In this document: positions 9,888-20,059 of the stretch, in pieces | Position numbering within the stretch: position 1 is the first letter of the stretch | How the letters are laid out: every line of letters begins with the position of its first letter | Origin: a virus | IMG/VR virus record: IMGVR_UViG_3300007734_000701 | Coordinates: 1 to 45,646 of that record | Direction: 5' to 3' (one strand) | Length of the DNA stretch: 45,646 nucleotides | Notes under the pieces: model-generated | Databases searched by the model: none | The model's input: the letters and a program-made list of their open reading frames with translations, nothing else | Told to the model about the DNA's origin: nothing | Program-made: the position numbers and the translations under genes

Positions 9888-11332
9888 TGGGAATTAAGAG
9901 ATACATCGCTAATGCTGATAACACGATAACCAACGCATTTCAGTCCAATCTTGTTACTAGGGGAACTGGCTCAAACATGGGAGCCTCTGATATATTAGAA
10001 ATCTTTTCGATATATGGGCAAACAAGCGGTAGCAGCGGATATTCCTTGGAGGAATCGAGAGTTTTAATTAATTTCCCAATAACCTCCATTACATCTGACA
10101 GAAGCTCCAGATATTTGCCAGCATCCGGAAGTGTAAACTTTGTATTAAAAATGTATAATGCTATACACTCGTCAACGCTCCCAACTCAATATACCCTGAC
10201 AGTGGCTCCTGTATCAGCCTCTTGGACAGAAGGCTTCGGACTGGACATGGATGAATATTTGGATCTGGGAGTATCTAATTGGCAAACTTCATCAGCTACA
10301 ACGGGATGGACGGTAGCCGGAGGAGACTTTCTTACTGGATCATCTGCCCATACTGCATCGCAATATTTTACCCTTGGAACAGAAAACCTAGAAGTTGATA
10401 TAACTTCGCAAGTCGAAAGCTGGGTCTCGGGGCAAACAGGATCATATGGACTAGGACTCTTCCTAACTTCAAGTTTGGTAGATGATGCTAGATCATACTA
10501 TACAAAAAAATTCTTTGGGAGAACGAGCGAATTTGTCTTATATAGGCCATTTATAGAGGCGAGGTGGAATTCTCAAGTTGCTGACGATAGAGGGGAGTTT
10601 GTAATTAGCAGCTCGCTATTATCTACAGACAACATTAATACGGTGTATTTATATAACAACAGAAACGGAAGACCGACAAATATTCCTGGTATCGGAACTG
10701 GTGCTATATATGTTAAACTATATGAGACTCTTGGAGGGTCATCGAGCTCGATGCCTGTCGGAGGCGGAGTGGTCACTGGTAACACAAGCGTGGTCACTGG
10801 AGGATATGTTTCAACTGGAGTATATTCCGCTTCCTTTGGATATACAGGATCAGCATCAACGATTTATGACGTGTGGTATTCCGGATCCGTAACATTCCAT
10901 ACTGGTACAATATTAACAAATGTATATGATTCATCGAACAATGCCGGAATATCCAGTTATGTTTCAACAATACAGAACGCACAAACAAAATATTATGTGA
11001 ACGATAAGCCCAGGTTCCGGTTGTTCACTAGAGAAAAGAATTGGAGCCCAACAATATATACGATTGCATCGAGTCAGATAGAGCCCACGATAATTGAAAA
11101 AGCCTACTATCGTCTATTTAGAGTACAGGACAATTTTGAAGTTGTCCCATATGGAACAGGAAGTACGCAACATACGCTACTTTCGTTTGATGTAAGCGGG
11201 AACTACTTTGATTTTGATATGTCTATTCTAGAGAAGGGATATATGTATGGATTCAAATTTGCCTTTGACTTACAGCAAAATGGCGAGATTGAAGAGCAGC
11301 CATATATCTTCAAATTTAGAGTAGAAGAATGA
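9887..11332 (+). CDS. Baseplate/tail structural protein with DNRLRE-like domain
   Basis: This 481-residue protein is Ser/Thr/Gly-rich and looks all-beta. Residues about 45-205 read like a DNRLRE domain, a beta-sandwich found in bacterial surface proteins: SRVLINFPITSI, then a sandwich strand block, then PVSASWTEGFG, a Trp-containing loop with TGWTVAGGDF, and a closing segment near VDITSQVESWVSG ending GLGLFL. The rest is beta-rich with Gly-rich turns and ends in an aromatic block. It follows gp6 without a gap, so I infer an exposed baseplate or fibre-attachment protein. The domain match is by recall of the family pattern and is moderately secure; the role in the virion is inference. Confidence 0.6.
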   Translation: MGIKRYIANADNTITNAFQSNLVTRGTGSNMGASDILEIFSIYGQTSGSSGYSLEESRVLINFPITSITSDRSSRYLPASGSVNFVLKMYNAIHSSTLPTQYTLTVAPVSASWTEGFGLDMDEYLDLGVSNWQTSSATTGWTVAGGDFLTGSSAHTASQYFTLGTENLEVDITSQVESWVSGQTGSYGLGLFLTSSLVDDARSYYTKKFFGRTSEFVLYRPFIEARWNSQVADDRGEFVISSSLLSTDNINTVYLYNNRNGRPTNIPGIGTGAIYVKLYETLGGSSSSMPVGGGVVTGNTSVVTGGYVSTGVYSASFGYTGSASTIYDVWYSGSVTFHTGTILTNVYDSSNNAGISSYVSTIQNAQTKYYVNDKPRFRLFTREKNWSPTIYTIASSQIEPTIIEKAYYRLFRVQDNFEVVPYGTGSTQHTLLSFDVSGNYFDFDMSILEKGYMYGFKFAFDLQQNGEIEEQPYIFKFRVEE

Positions 11333-14300
11333 GCATAAAAAACCTATTTGATAAACAAAAGCAATCTTCTGCCGTAAAGACAATACAACAGCAGACGGTA
11401 CAAGATATTTCTGAGGAAGTTGATTCTCAGGAATATGTTACGCAATATAACAACAGCATTAACCTATATTTACAAGATGTTGATTTTGCTACGTCATCGT
11501 ACTTCGCAAAGTTTGGATCAGCAAGAAAGTATTATGAAAATATTGTTAATAGAATAACGAATTATTATCCATATGACGGCTCAAGAGCCGAGCAGTTAGA
11601 GTTTGAAAACAATCTAAACCCTTTTGAAAAATACATACATTTATATGAATATCCAAGATCGACAGGTTTTGTTAATTTTGCTTCTGGAGGCTGGGGAGCA
11701 AAAACCGGATCTCTTGTAACGGGATTTGGTAACCCAGCGTCGCAGGAGTATATTTCCTTTTATAACGAATCTAATGATAATATTTATAACCCCAGCGAGG
11801 GTCTTAGAGAAAACACGAGGTTTGTTTTTTCATCTGGAAGTACCGTAGAATTTTGGCTGAAGAAAGATTCCTTTCCAAATGTTACGACACAAACCTCAAA
11901 AGAGGCTATTTTTTATACAACCTCAACTGGATCATCTGATCACGATAAGAGATTTCTGGTTTATGTATCTGGAGGGACCAACAGCACGGGTAGCGTATTT
12001 GCCTCCTACTATACCTATGCATCCCCAACGACAACGGAGGAATTCTCTTTCTCATATGATACTGGCATTCCAACAATTGCGGATTCGACCTGGCACCATT
12101 ACGCATTAACCTTCTACTCCAGTTCTGCTGGATATACAAGCGATTTTTATTTTGATGGCGTGTATAAGGAAACAAATTCTAGCCTTGTTGGAATTACAGA
12201 CTTTACGGGGTCTTCTTACTCAACAATTGGAGCTCTAGGAGGGGAAGTTATTGGAGGCACGGATCTGTTAGGGTATGGAAAATTATCGGGCTCAATAGAT
12301 GAGTTCAGATTTTGGAATACGTCTAGAACCGCAAAACAAATTGGTCTTAATTACTTTATTAATGTTGGCGGAGGAAATGATTTAATTGGAAATACCAATC
12401 TGGGAATCTATTACAAATTTAACGAGGGAATTCTAGGAGATCCATCTCAGGATGCTGTTGTGTTAGATTATGCAGGAAGAACCTGCAACGGCTTCTTCGT
12501 TGGGTATGGATCTTCGTCAAGAGATACAGGATCTGCTATTACAGAAACTCAGGACAAGAGTGAAATAGGATCCCCAATTCTATACCCAACCCATACTGCC
12601 GTAGAGGCTTATCTTTCCGATAAGTTATTGTTGGCTGATGAACATGACTTTTCTAACAATTTTGCATTAAGAAACTCTATGCCATCGTGGATATTAGATG
12701 ATGATGGAAACAACGGAGATATCTTAACAAATTTCCTACAGACGATCTCAAGTTATTTAGATACGTTGCACCTACAGATAACGACCTATAAGGATCTGAA
12801 GAATAAGGATTATTTAAACTACAAAGGTAAGGCCCCTCCTTTTTCTGATTTGCTGCTGACCTCGAACGGGTTCGATTTACCAGCCCTATTTTTAAACACA
12901 GATATAGTGCAAACACTTCTCAATCAGGACAGCAAGAGAACCTACGATGAAAGTATAAATAACTTAAAAAATGTAATATACAAGAATATTTATAACAATC
13001 TTGATATTATATATAAATCTAAGGGAACTGAGAATTCTATTAAGCAGTTGATTAAAACATTCGGAGTTGACGAGGATGTTTTTTCTTTAAATATTTACGC
13101 AAACAATACACAATATTCTCTTGAAGACTCATACGTCAATAAGTCCATAAAAAAAGATAGTGTTGATTTTACACCGTTCTTATCATCAACGAACTCCGAT
13201 GCAGTAATTTATCAAGCACAACCAGACAGCGACTCTACTGCTTATATCTCTGGATCCTCTGATACGTCTGTGTCATTTACGGCAGAATGTGGAATACTGA
13301 TTCCCGAATTTCCGATTACATACGATAAGTTATCTTATCAAACCCTAACATATAACACTTCTTCTGTGTTCGGAATAAGATCTGCGACAGGCTCGGCAAG
13401 TGTCCTAACGATCCCTACCAACGATCCTGCTGGACTGAAGGCTCGATTTGTTTATCGTGACGATAAGGGATATTTCGAATTAAGCTACCCATCCGCGAGT
13501 ATCACCCTTACCTCAAGCGTGTTTCAGGACATAACTAAAAATCAACACTGGAATCTCGCGATAAGACTTTCTCCTGTGGCGACTGGAAGCAGTTATAATC
13601 TAGAATTTTCTGGATATTCAAATTATGTGTCTGACCAACTTAATAGTTTTTCTGTATCCTCGAGTCTATCTGCCGCAAGTGGATCGATATTGTTAGGGAC
13701 AAACAAAAGATTGTATGTTGGAGCAGAGAGAAACAATATCACTGGAACCGTAGTCTACCCGTCCAACATGAAAGCTCTATCAGCGAAATACTGGGGAGAT
13801 TATCTAACAAACGAAGAACTTATAGATCACGCGAAGAATCCCAACAGCTACGGGAGACTGGCTCCCACAGAGCCATATAGTTTGTCTACCTCTAGCTACA
13901 TTCCTAAATCAGAAACGCTGTTGTTGCACTGGGACTTTTCAAATGTTACGTCAAGTGACGGCAGTGGGAACGTGGCAGTTGTTTATGACTTAACTTCTGG
14001 GTCTACTTCTGGAAATTCATATTCGACAGGCCCAATTAATAATTTGGTCGGTAAGACGTATAATGGTGCGGGGTATGGGTTTGAAATTAATTCGGTAATT
14101 AAGACAAGAGAATTAATTTACTCCTCGGAGCAACAACTGCCAGAGAATTTATATTCAAGTCAACTCATCAACATATTGGAAACCGATGATGATTATTACA
14201 CGACAGCTATCCGCCCACAAAAATATTTCTTTGCTCTAGAAAACAGCATGTATGATGTGATATCTAAAAATATGTTAAACATGTTCGCCTCCATTGTAGA

Positions 14301-14847
14301 GTTTAATAATTCTATCGGAAGCCCTATGAACACATATAAATCACAATACTCAAGACTAAAATTCTTTCAACGAATATTCTTTGATAAGGTACAGAACATA
14401 CCGGATCTAGACAAATATGTTGGGGTTTATAAGTGGATTGATGACGCTCTCGACAGTATATTAGTTAACCTTCTACCAGCATCAGCAAACGCTAGCGAGA
14501 AAGTAAGAACAATAATAGAAAATCACCTACTAGAAAGAAGCAAGGTACAATATCCACTATCATCACAGGAAAGCGTTGTTGGTGGGAATCCAAGCGTTGT
14601 TGAAATAAAAAATAACAATATTATCCTAACAAAAGAAGGTGAGCTTGTTAGGATATCAAGGCCAGAACGGAAGAGAGAGTTCGCCTCCGAAAGAAGAGGG
14701 GTTTATAATAATCTACCTTATGCTCTTTGCGGGACTGGAACGGATAGAGAAAAAAACTTGCAACCAGCTCTACGATCAGATAATTTAGGAATACCGGCTA
14801 CTTATCAAAGAGGGACGGTGTCGATTAGAATCGGAAAAAGAAAATGA
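11329..14847 (+). CDS. Large baseplate protein with LamG-like lectin domains (1172 aa)
   Basis: Residues about 160-340 form a convincing LamG/concanavalin-A-like jelly-roll: SSGSTVEFWLKKD, then STWHHYALTF, then SDFYFDGVY, then KLSGSIDEFRFWNTSRTAKQ. A second, weaker copy spans about 645-840 (NQHWNLAIRLSP, then LYVGAERNN, ending in KYWGDYLTNEELIDHA). Such domains bind glycans or act as structural modules. The segment between them and the C-terminal 300 residues look helical and probably anchor the protein in the baseplate. Its size and place after gp6 resemble the gp7/gp8/gp10 region of T4, but no sequence match to those was seen. It overlaps both neighbours by four bases (ATGA). Confidence 0.65.
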   Translation: MSIKNLFDKQKQSSAVKTIQQQTVQDISEEVDSQEYVTQYNNSINLYLQDVDFATSSYFAKFGSARKYYENIVNRITNYYPYDGSRAEQLEFENNLNPFEKYIHLYEYPRSTGFVNFASGGWGAKTGSLVTGFGNPASQEYISFYNESNDNIYNPSEGLRENTRFVFSSGSTVEFWLKKDSFPNVTTQTSKEAIFYTTSTGSSDHDKRFLVYVSGGTNSTGSVFASYYTYASPTTTEEFSFSYDTGIPTIADSTWHHYALTFYSSSAGYTSDFYFDGVYKETNSSLVGITDFTGSSYSTIGALGGEVIGGTDLLGYGKLSGSIDEFRFWNTSRTAKQIGLNYFINVGGGNDLIGNTNLGIYYKFNEGILGDPSQDAVVLDYAGRTCNGFFVGYGSSSRDTGSAITETQDKSEIGSPILYPTHTAVEAYLSDKLLLADEHDFSNNFALRNSMPSWILDDDGNNGDILTNFLQTISSYLDTLHLQITTYKDLKNKDYLNYKGKAPPFSDLLLTSNGFDLPALFLNTDIVQTLLNQDSKRTYDESINNLKNVIYKNIYNNLDIIYKSKGTENSIKQLIKTFGVDEDVFSLNIYANNTQYSLEDSYVNKSIKKDSVDFTPFLSSTNSDAVIYQAQPDSDSTAYISGSSDTSVSFTAECGILIPEFPITYDKLSYQTLTYNTSSVFGIRSATGSASVLTIPTNDPAGLKARFVYRDDKGYFELSYPSASITLTSSVFQDITKNQHWNLAIRLSPVATGSSYNLEFSGYSNYVSDQLNSFSVSSSLSAASGSILLGTNKRLYVGAERNNITGTVVYPSNMKALSAKYWGDYLTNEELIDHAKNPNSYGRLAPTEPYSLSTSSYIPKSETLLLHWDFSNVTSSDGSGNVAVVYDLTSGSTSGNSYSTGPINNLVGKTYNGAGYGFEINSVIKTRELIYSSEQQLPENLYSSQLINILETDDDYYTTAIRPQKYFFALENSMYDVISKNMLNMFASIVEFNNSIGSPMNTYKSQYSRLKFFQRIFFDKVQNIPDLDKYVGVYKWIDDALDSILVNLLPASANASEKVRTIIENHLLERSKVQYPLSSQESVVGGNPSVVEIKNNNIILTKEGELVRISRPERKREFASERRGVYNNLPYALCGTGTDREKNLQPALRSDNLGIPATYQRGTVSIRIGKRK

Positions 14848-17800
14848 CAAAAAAGTTTGTTTTCAGAAGTAATAAGTACAATGTAACACATCAAGATATC
14901 CAGCGCGGAATAGAAGACCGAGGATATGTTGATGATAATCCTATTACATCCGCAGAGACAAACGTACTTGATAAGTGGCACAAGTTTTCTGCCAACAGAG
15001 ATGATGAAAATATCTTTATATCATCTAGTGTAAACATTAGCAGGATTCAGATTCACGACGCTATAAATCGTGCTTACGATCAGGCACAATCAAGCGTTTG
15101 TCAAATATCTATTGACAGACAGCCAGAATATCATTCTGGATATAATTTTGGCAAACAAAAGGCCTATAACTTTGTTGAAGAATATCTGTTAAACAACCCG
15201 GCTTCGGCTCTTGAGTTTATAAGCAACCCACAACAATTTATTGTGAACCTCCCAGGATTGCCAATAAAAAACATCATAGTCTACGAGGGTGGAGAAAACC
15301 TAAACAACAGAACTCTCCCAGTTATAAAGATTAATTCAGATCCTGTTTCTGGGCACCATAAAGACGGAAGGTATGAGAAGGGCCTACAAGGCCCCTACAC
15401 CGAACACAGCGTCGGAGGGTACAAGCACCGCCATCAGCCAATAGGATCGACTACAGACCGTCCTGAGCGTTTTAAAATGGATGATGACGGTGCTAACATC
15501 ACCTTCACCTCGCCCATTAGCGGAGCCTATGGATTAGATTATAATATACCATATTCCAGGTTCAGCAGAGACGGATTTACAAAGGCCGTAGTTGGGATCA
15601 AGAACGTCCAAACGTCCACAAGTGGTTCTGGAAATTATCTAAGAAGATTTGAGATAATCAATGGTTTGCACAGAAGATCACAAAACTTAGCGTTAGTGGA
15701 CAGACCAGGAAATTTCTCTGGAGGACTTTCTCAATGTCCAATTGGAACTGGAGTAACTGACACAATCGTTCCAGACAGAAGGCTGTTAGATAATACATAT
15801 AACAAAACTGTTTTTGTAAATAAATTTGGCGCTCCAGGAGACGCTTTCTCGGCTTCAAAACGTTTTTTAGATTATGAAGCAGAGGAGTTATCTCCATATA
15901 ATACGGTTAACTATAGAAATTTCTTAGCAAGAAAAACCATCAAGGGCCTTTTGTCTACGCCATCATATTTTGGCGGGTATGAATCCGGGTCATTTGGCTT
16001 GACAGCCTCCTATCAAAAAACCCAGAGAAACAATAGAAGAATTCCGGTATCAGGAACTTCTAATTTTCGCCTTAGAGAAGACAACAAATATCAGAGCTAT
16101 GGAATCCCAGCCAGAGACGGTGGTTATTTGTGGATAAAGAACTATGCCACAACAGGAAACAACCCTGGGTTATATACGAATGGGATTGATAACGATATTA
16201 CGTTTATAACTTCTGCTGCCGGAGGACTATTTTTCTCCCCTGTCTCTGGAAACTATTATACGATCAGCGGGAATAACACTCTAACTTTAGATCCGCTAGA
16301 ATCAAATGTTTTAAGAAGATTTAACGTTCAACAAAACGGTATGTGGAATTTTTCCACCAAACAACAGATGCTACAAAATTATAATAAGATTATAGCATTT
16401 AACAAGAAATCTAGTCAGTTTACCGATTTTGTATCGGACTCTGATAACTCTCAAGATTATAAGTCCGATATAAGATTCATGGACTCTCCCATCAAGGATA
16501 AGCACACAAATATTATTAATGTATATTCTGATGGAAAAGAAGAGGAGAGACTATCTTATCCTCTTGGGCAGACATATGCGTCGTTAGCGTCTGATTTTTA
16601 TCGAGCAGAACAAAACAAAATTATAAATCTATACAAGGATCATAGAAATATCCGATCCGCAGATAAGTCAAAGTCTCTGTTCTCAAAATTATTAAGATTC
16701 GATAGATTTGCGAAGAAGAGCGGGCTAGATTGTAAAAAAATTAAAGAAATAATATACGAAGAAAAAATATTTCCAAAGGGGCAAAACGTCTTCCGAAACA
16801 TTACTCGAACCAGAATAAGCTATTATAGCAAGTGGTCAGACACCCTCAGCGATAGAACAACTGAACTTACCAATAGCCAGGGAAATGTTTACATACGAAA
16901 CAACTTTCTTAACCAGATAAGTTCTGGACAGGAATATGGATTTAGTTTTTGGCCGATGGATACCTATACAACCTACAATACAGACTTGGCCTACGCAATA
17001 AGGGATAAGTCTGGCGAACTACTACAGATAGATAACGTTTCGTTCTATACCGGAACGTATGGGACTGATCCTGGTCTTATCGTTCCATCTGGATCTTATT
17101 TTGCTGCAAGATTTGGAAGAAACTGGAACGTCAATCGTCCGGCCAATGTTGTTCACGAACAAGCCGGAAGAGGTCCATATTCAAATTTATATGATACCTT
17201 TAGCTCTGAAATGCGGATAATTGGTAAGAATTGTGCAACTATACCAGAATATAGAATTAGTACGGCCATTGACTTATATAACGATTCGACTGGAAGCATC
17301 TATGATAGACAATATAATTCATTAGAACTAACCGGATCAGTAATCGAATCTGCTAATTTTTCAATTGCCTCTAGTTCGGTGTTCATGGAAGAGAAGTCTC
17401 ATTCAGACTTCATAGAACTAAATCAACATTTCAACAGAACTATTCAAGAATACAAACTGGACAAGATTAAACTTAAGATTAAAGCTGTTAAGAAATTTTT
17501 GCCATACGAAAACTTTTATCCCCAGACAAGGATGGTAAGCCTAGCTGGCCAGTTTTCTTCATCGTACAACGGAATGTTTGAACTAACTGGATCACAAGCA
17601 ACGTTTAGAACAGCACTAACTTCTTTATACGCCCCAGGGGTTGGCTTCAATTCTATTAAGGCAGGAGTTGGAATGCCATTCCCGATTGTTAACGTTCGTA
17701 ATGGTATGAGCGTAATAACAAAAAGTGTAGGCTCCTCTTCTGCATATTATTATAAGCTTCCATGGGAAGCTGTTCTATATCCAGAAATTTATATGCAACA

Positions 17801-19292
17801 AATTCCCAGTGGAAGCATATATGATACAGATACAGATATGCGTATAGATTCTACAGCCTCAATTGTAACGACTGGAAATCCTGACAAAACATATGATAAA
17901 ATGTCAGGAAATTTTTATTCGGAAGTAATCAATTTCTTTAAGGATACTGGAAAGCTAACAACAATAAAATCAAAGCCCGATACAGAATGGTATTTCCCTG
18001 ATCTAACCAAGAAATATTCGTTAGATATTGTTATAAATAAATCGAGCGATTTCTTGACATATTCTTCTTTAGAAAACTTTGGACCAAAACCATATGTATA
18101 TCATGTTCCTCCCTGGTATTCTATCAATGAAGCGAATGCCACCGGAAGCTCCTTCAACTCAGACGTGTCGCTAACTCCCGACTCGTTCTGTTCTGCTGGA
18201 GAAAGCTATGTAAGAGTTGTTTTTGATCCTAGTCTGCTATGCTCAGACTCCTCCGACTATCTAACTCGTGGTATATTCAAGTCTGGCGATATATTAAGAA
18301 ATAGCACTTTTGAATATTATTCAACTCCATTTGGTGGATGTACCTCATCGGCAGTGCCACAAATAACAGACATGGTAGATATTTTTTCTATGTCTAACGA
18401 TAGTACTGTTTGGCAACCAAAGTTGAAGTGGGAGTGCCCCACTGCGGATCTAAATTTTTGCGGTCTCTCTGCGAAATTAACAAACTCTGTTGGTAATGAT
18501 GGTGGAGGCAACAGTGCTGGAGATGCCATACGGGGAATTTGGCACCAGTATGCCCCAATGTGTAACACAAATGATGGATTGTTCCTCTCTATCAGAGATT
18601 CGGGAAGAGACGAAAGCTTAACAGGGTCTCTTCTTGATGTGGTTGGGTTCGACAAGAGGGAGAAGAATAAAATTGGGAAGATTGCCTCCTCTAAGGAAAT
18701 CTCAGAATCTCTTATCATAATTCCGTTTTATGTTGATTCTTGCTCCCAGGAAAGATTTTTTGATATTGATATCAATGAATTTGAAGAATCATATGTGGTA
18801 GATGAAGGGTTTATATCAAAGATAAAGAAGGTTTCGAGAGACTATATTTTACCACCATCAATGGACTTTATTTCGATAAGAGACAGATCGGAGAATAAGC
18901 TTTCAAAAGAAGAATATGGCATTGTAAAGTCTCCATTCCTATTCTTTTCCACAAACTTCTCTACGATATTAGACAAGCAAGATTTGGTGGACATATGGCA
19001 GGGAGTCGCGCCGCAGACAGCTAATAAAATAGAGGTAGAGCATAGAGAATTAGAACTAGATGTTTCGGATTATTTAAAAAACTTTAACTATAAGCTTCCG
19101 GACAATACTAGATTTAAAATTTTCAAGGTGAAGCAAAGAGCTGTAAATAATTATCAAGACATAATAGACAGAACCATCGGCAAAGATGTTGGAACTCCTA
19201 GTTACGGATACAATTGGCCATATGACTTCTTCTCTCTAGTTGAGATGGCAGAAGTTAAGGTTGAATTAACATATAAAGATGAAACGGTCTAA
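14844..19292 (+). CDS. Very large uncharacterised virion protein (1482 aa)
   Basis: This is the longest gene in the window. Its N-terminal 180 residues look helical (RIQIHDAINRAYDQAQSS). A distinctive block near residues 182-215 reads GPYTEHSVGGYKHRH and then TTDRPERF, followed by SRDGFTKAVVGIKNVQTS near 235-255. I recall this kind of block from giant structural proteins of uncultured phages, where its function is unknown. The rest is Ser/Tyr/Asn-rich and beta-like, with a few Cys residues late in the protein. By size and place it is probably an outer baseplate or tail-fibre-network protein. The start overlaps the previous stop by four bases. Confidence 0.55.
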   Translation: MTKKFVFRSNKYNVTHQDIQRGIEDRGYVDDNPITSAETNVLDKWHKFSANRDDENIFISSSVNISRIQIHDAINRAYDQAQSSVCQISIDRQPEYHSGYNFGKQKAYNFVEEYLLNNPASALEFISNPQQFIVNLPGLPIKNIIVYEGGENLNNRTLPVIKINSDPVSGHHKDGRYEKGLQGPYTEHSVGGYKHRHQPIGSTTDRPERFKMDDDGANITFTSPISGAYGLDYNIPYSRFSRDGFTKAVVGIKNVQTSTSGSGNYLRRFEIINGLHRRSQNLALVDRPGNFSGGLSQCPIGTGVTDTIVPDRRLLDNTYNKTVFVNKFGAPGDAFSASKRFLDYEAEELSPYNTVNYRNFLARKTIKGLLSTPSYFGGYESGSFGLTASYQKTQRNNRRIPVSGTSNFRLREDNKYQSYGIPARDGGYLWIKNYATTGNNPGLYTNGIDNDITFITSAAGGLFFSPVSGNYYTISGNNTLTLDPLESNVLRRFNVQQNGMWNFSTKQQMLQNYNKIIAFNKKSSQFTDFVSDSDNSQDYKSDIRFMDSPIKDKHTNIINVYSDGKEEERLSYPLGQTYASLASDFYRAEQNKIINLYKDHRNIRSADKSKSLFSKLLRFDRFAKKSGLDCKKIKEIIYEEKIFPKGQNVFRNITRTRISYYSKWSDTLSDRTTELTNSQGNVYIRNNFLNQISSGQEYGFSFWPMDTYTTYNTDLAYAIRDKSGELLQIDNVSFYTGTYGTDPGLIVPSGSYFAARFGRNWNVNRPANVVHEQAGRGPYSNLYDTFSSEMRIIGKNCATIPEYRISTAIDLYNDSTGSIYDRQYNSLELTGSVIESANFSIASSSVFMEEKSHSDFIELNQHFNRTIQEYKLDKIKLKIKAVKKFLPYENFYPQTRMVSLAGQFSSSYNGMFELTGSQATFRTALTSLYAPGVGFNSIKAGVGMPFPIVNVRNGMSVITKSVGSSSAYYYKLPWEAVLYPEIYMQQIPSGSIYDTDTDMRIDSTASIVTTGNPDKTYDKMSGNFYSEVINFFKDTGKLTTIKSKPDTEWYFPDLTKKYSLDIVINKSSDFLTYSSLENFGPKPYVYHVPPWYSINEANATGSSFNSDVSLTPDSFCSAGESYVRVVFDPSLLCSDSSDYLTRGIFKSGDILRNSTFEYYSTPFGGCTSSAVPQITDMVDIFSMSNDSTVWQPKLKWECPTADLNFCGLSAKLTNSVGNDGGGNSAGDAIRGIWHQYAPMCNTNDGLFLSIRDSGRDESLTGSLLDVVGFDKREKNKIGKIASSKEISESLIIIPFYVDSCSQERFFDIDINEFEESYVVDEGFISKIKKVSRDYILPPSMDFISIRDRSENKLSKEEYGIVKSPFLFFSTNFSTILDKQDLVDIWQGVAPQTANKIEVEHRELELDVSDYLKNFNYKLPDNTRFKIFKVKQRAVNNYQDIIDRTIGKDVGTPSYGYNWPYDFFSLVEMAEVKVELTYKDETV

Positions 19293-19312
19293 CTCTACAG
19301 GAATCAAAAATA

Positions 19313-20059
19313 GTGGGATTTTTTAATAAAAAAGAAGAAGTAATTGATCTCGTCTTGACAAAAAAAGGCAGAGAACTACTTTCCTACGGAAATTTTACTC
19401 CAGCATATTATTCATTTCATGATAATGACATAACCTATGATAACAACTCTGACGAAGAACAAAATTCCATCGTAGAAAGAATTAAGGAAACCCCGACTCT
19501 AAAGCCTGTAACCGGATTACGCCAAGAAAATGATGCATCAAGAAAGTTTATGGGATTAAACGGCAAAGAATACTGTTTAAAGTGTGAGCTGGGATCAAAG
19601 GCAATCGGTGATCAATTCGCCCCAGCCTGGAGGTTAAAATTCCTCAAATCCCCGCCGTTTCAATATGTCGGGACGGATAGGTTTCATATTAAGGACGACA
19701 AAAAATATGAGGTGTCGTTTGTGCCGGAGATAGACGCGGAGACAAGTAACCAAGAATTAATTCCACAAATAAACATACAGACACTAAAATATTCTATCAT
19801 AGGAGTTGACCTTGGCGTCGATGAAAATCTACTGGTTGAGATAGGAGAATTAAATGCAACCAATCCAGATGAATTTGAGGAATATGAAATAGAATATTAT
19901 GTTGTTAACGATAATAACGGATTGTTCGAAAAATTGAGCAATGAAGAAATAAAAGAATATGTTAGTATATATTTTGATAAACTAGCCGATCTACACGATG
20001 ATACCAAAACAAAAAATATCTACGGTAATCAAGTTGAGGTAGATGAATCTCTATGCTAA
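19313..20059 (+). CDS. Tail/baseplate structural protein, GTG start, shares N-terminal module with the gene at 23026
   Basis: The 248-residue frame starts with GTG at 19313, preceded by a weak site (ACAGGA, 10 bases upstream); no ATG is available near the conserved N-terminus. Residues 1-45 match the first 50 residues of the protein encoded at 23026: MGF, then (I/V)D-x-VLT-x2-GR-x2-L-x2-G-x-F, then a DxDIxY segment. The C-terminal half is very acidic (FEEYEIEYYVVNDNNG). The shared start suggests a common attachment domain for the tail or baseplate. The function beyond this is unknown. The stop overlaps the next start by seven bases. Confidence 0.6.
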   Translation: MGFFNKKEEVIDLVLTKKGRELLSYGNFTPAYYSFHDNDITYDNNSDEEQNSIVERIKETPTLKPVTGLRQENDASRKFMGLNGKEYCLKCELGSKAIGDQFAPAWRLKFLKSPPFQYVGTDRFHIKDDKKYEVSFVPEIDAETSNQELIPQINIQTLKYSIIGVDLGVDENLLVEIGELNATNPDEFEEYEIEYYVVNDNNGLFEKLSNEEIKEYVSIYFDKLADLHDDTKTKNIYGNQVEVDESLC

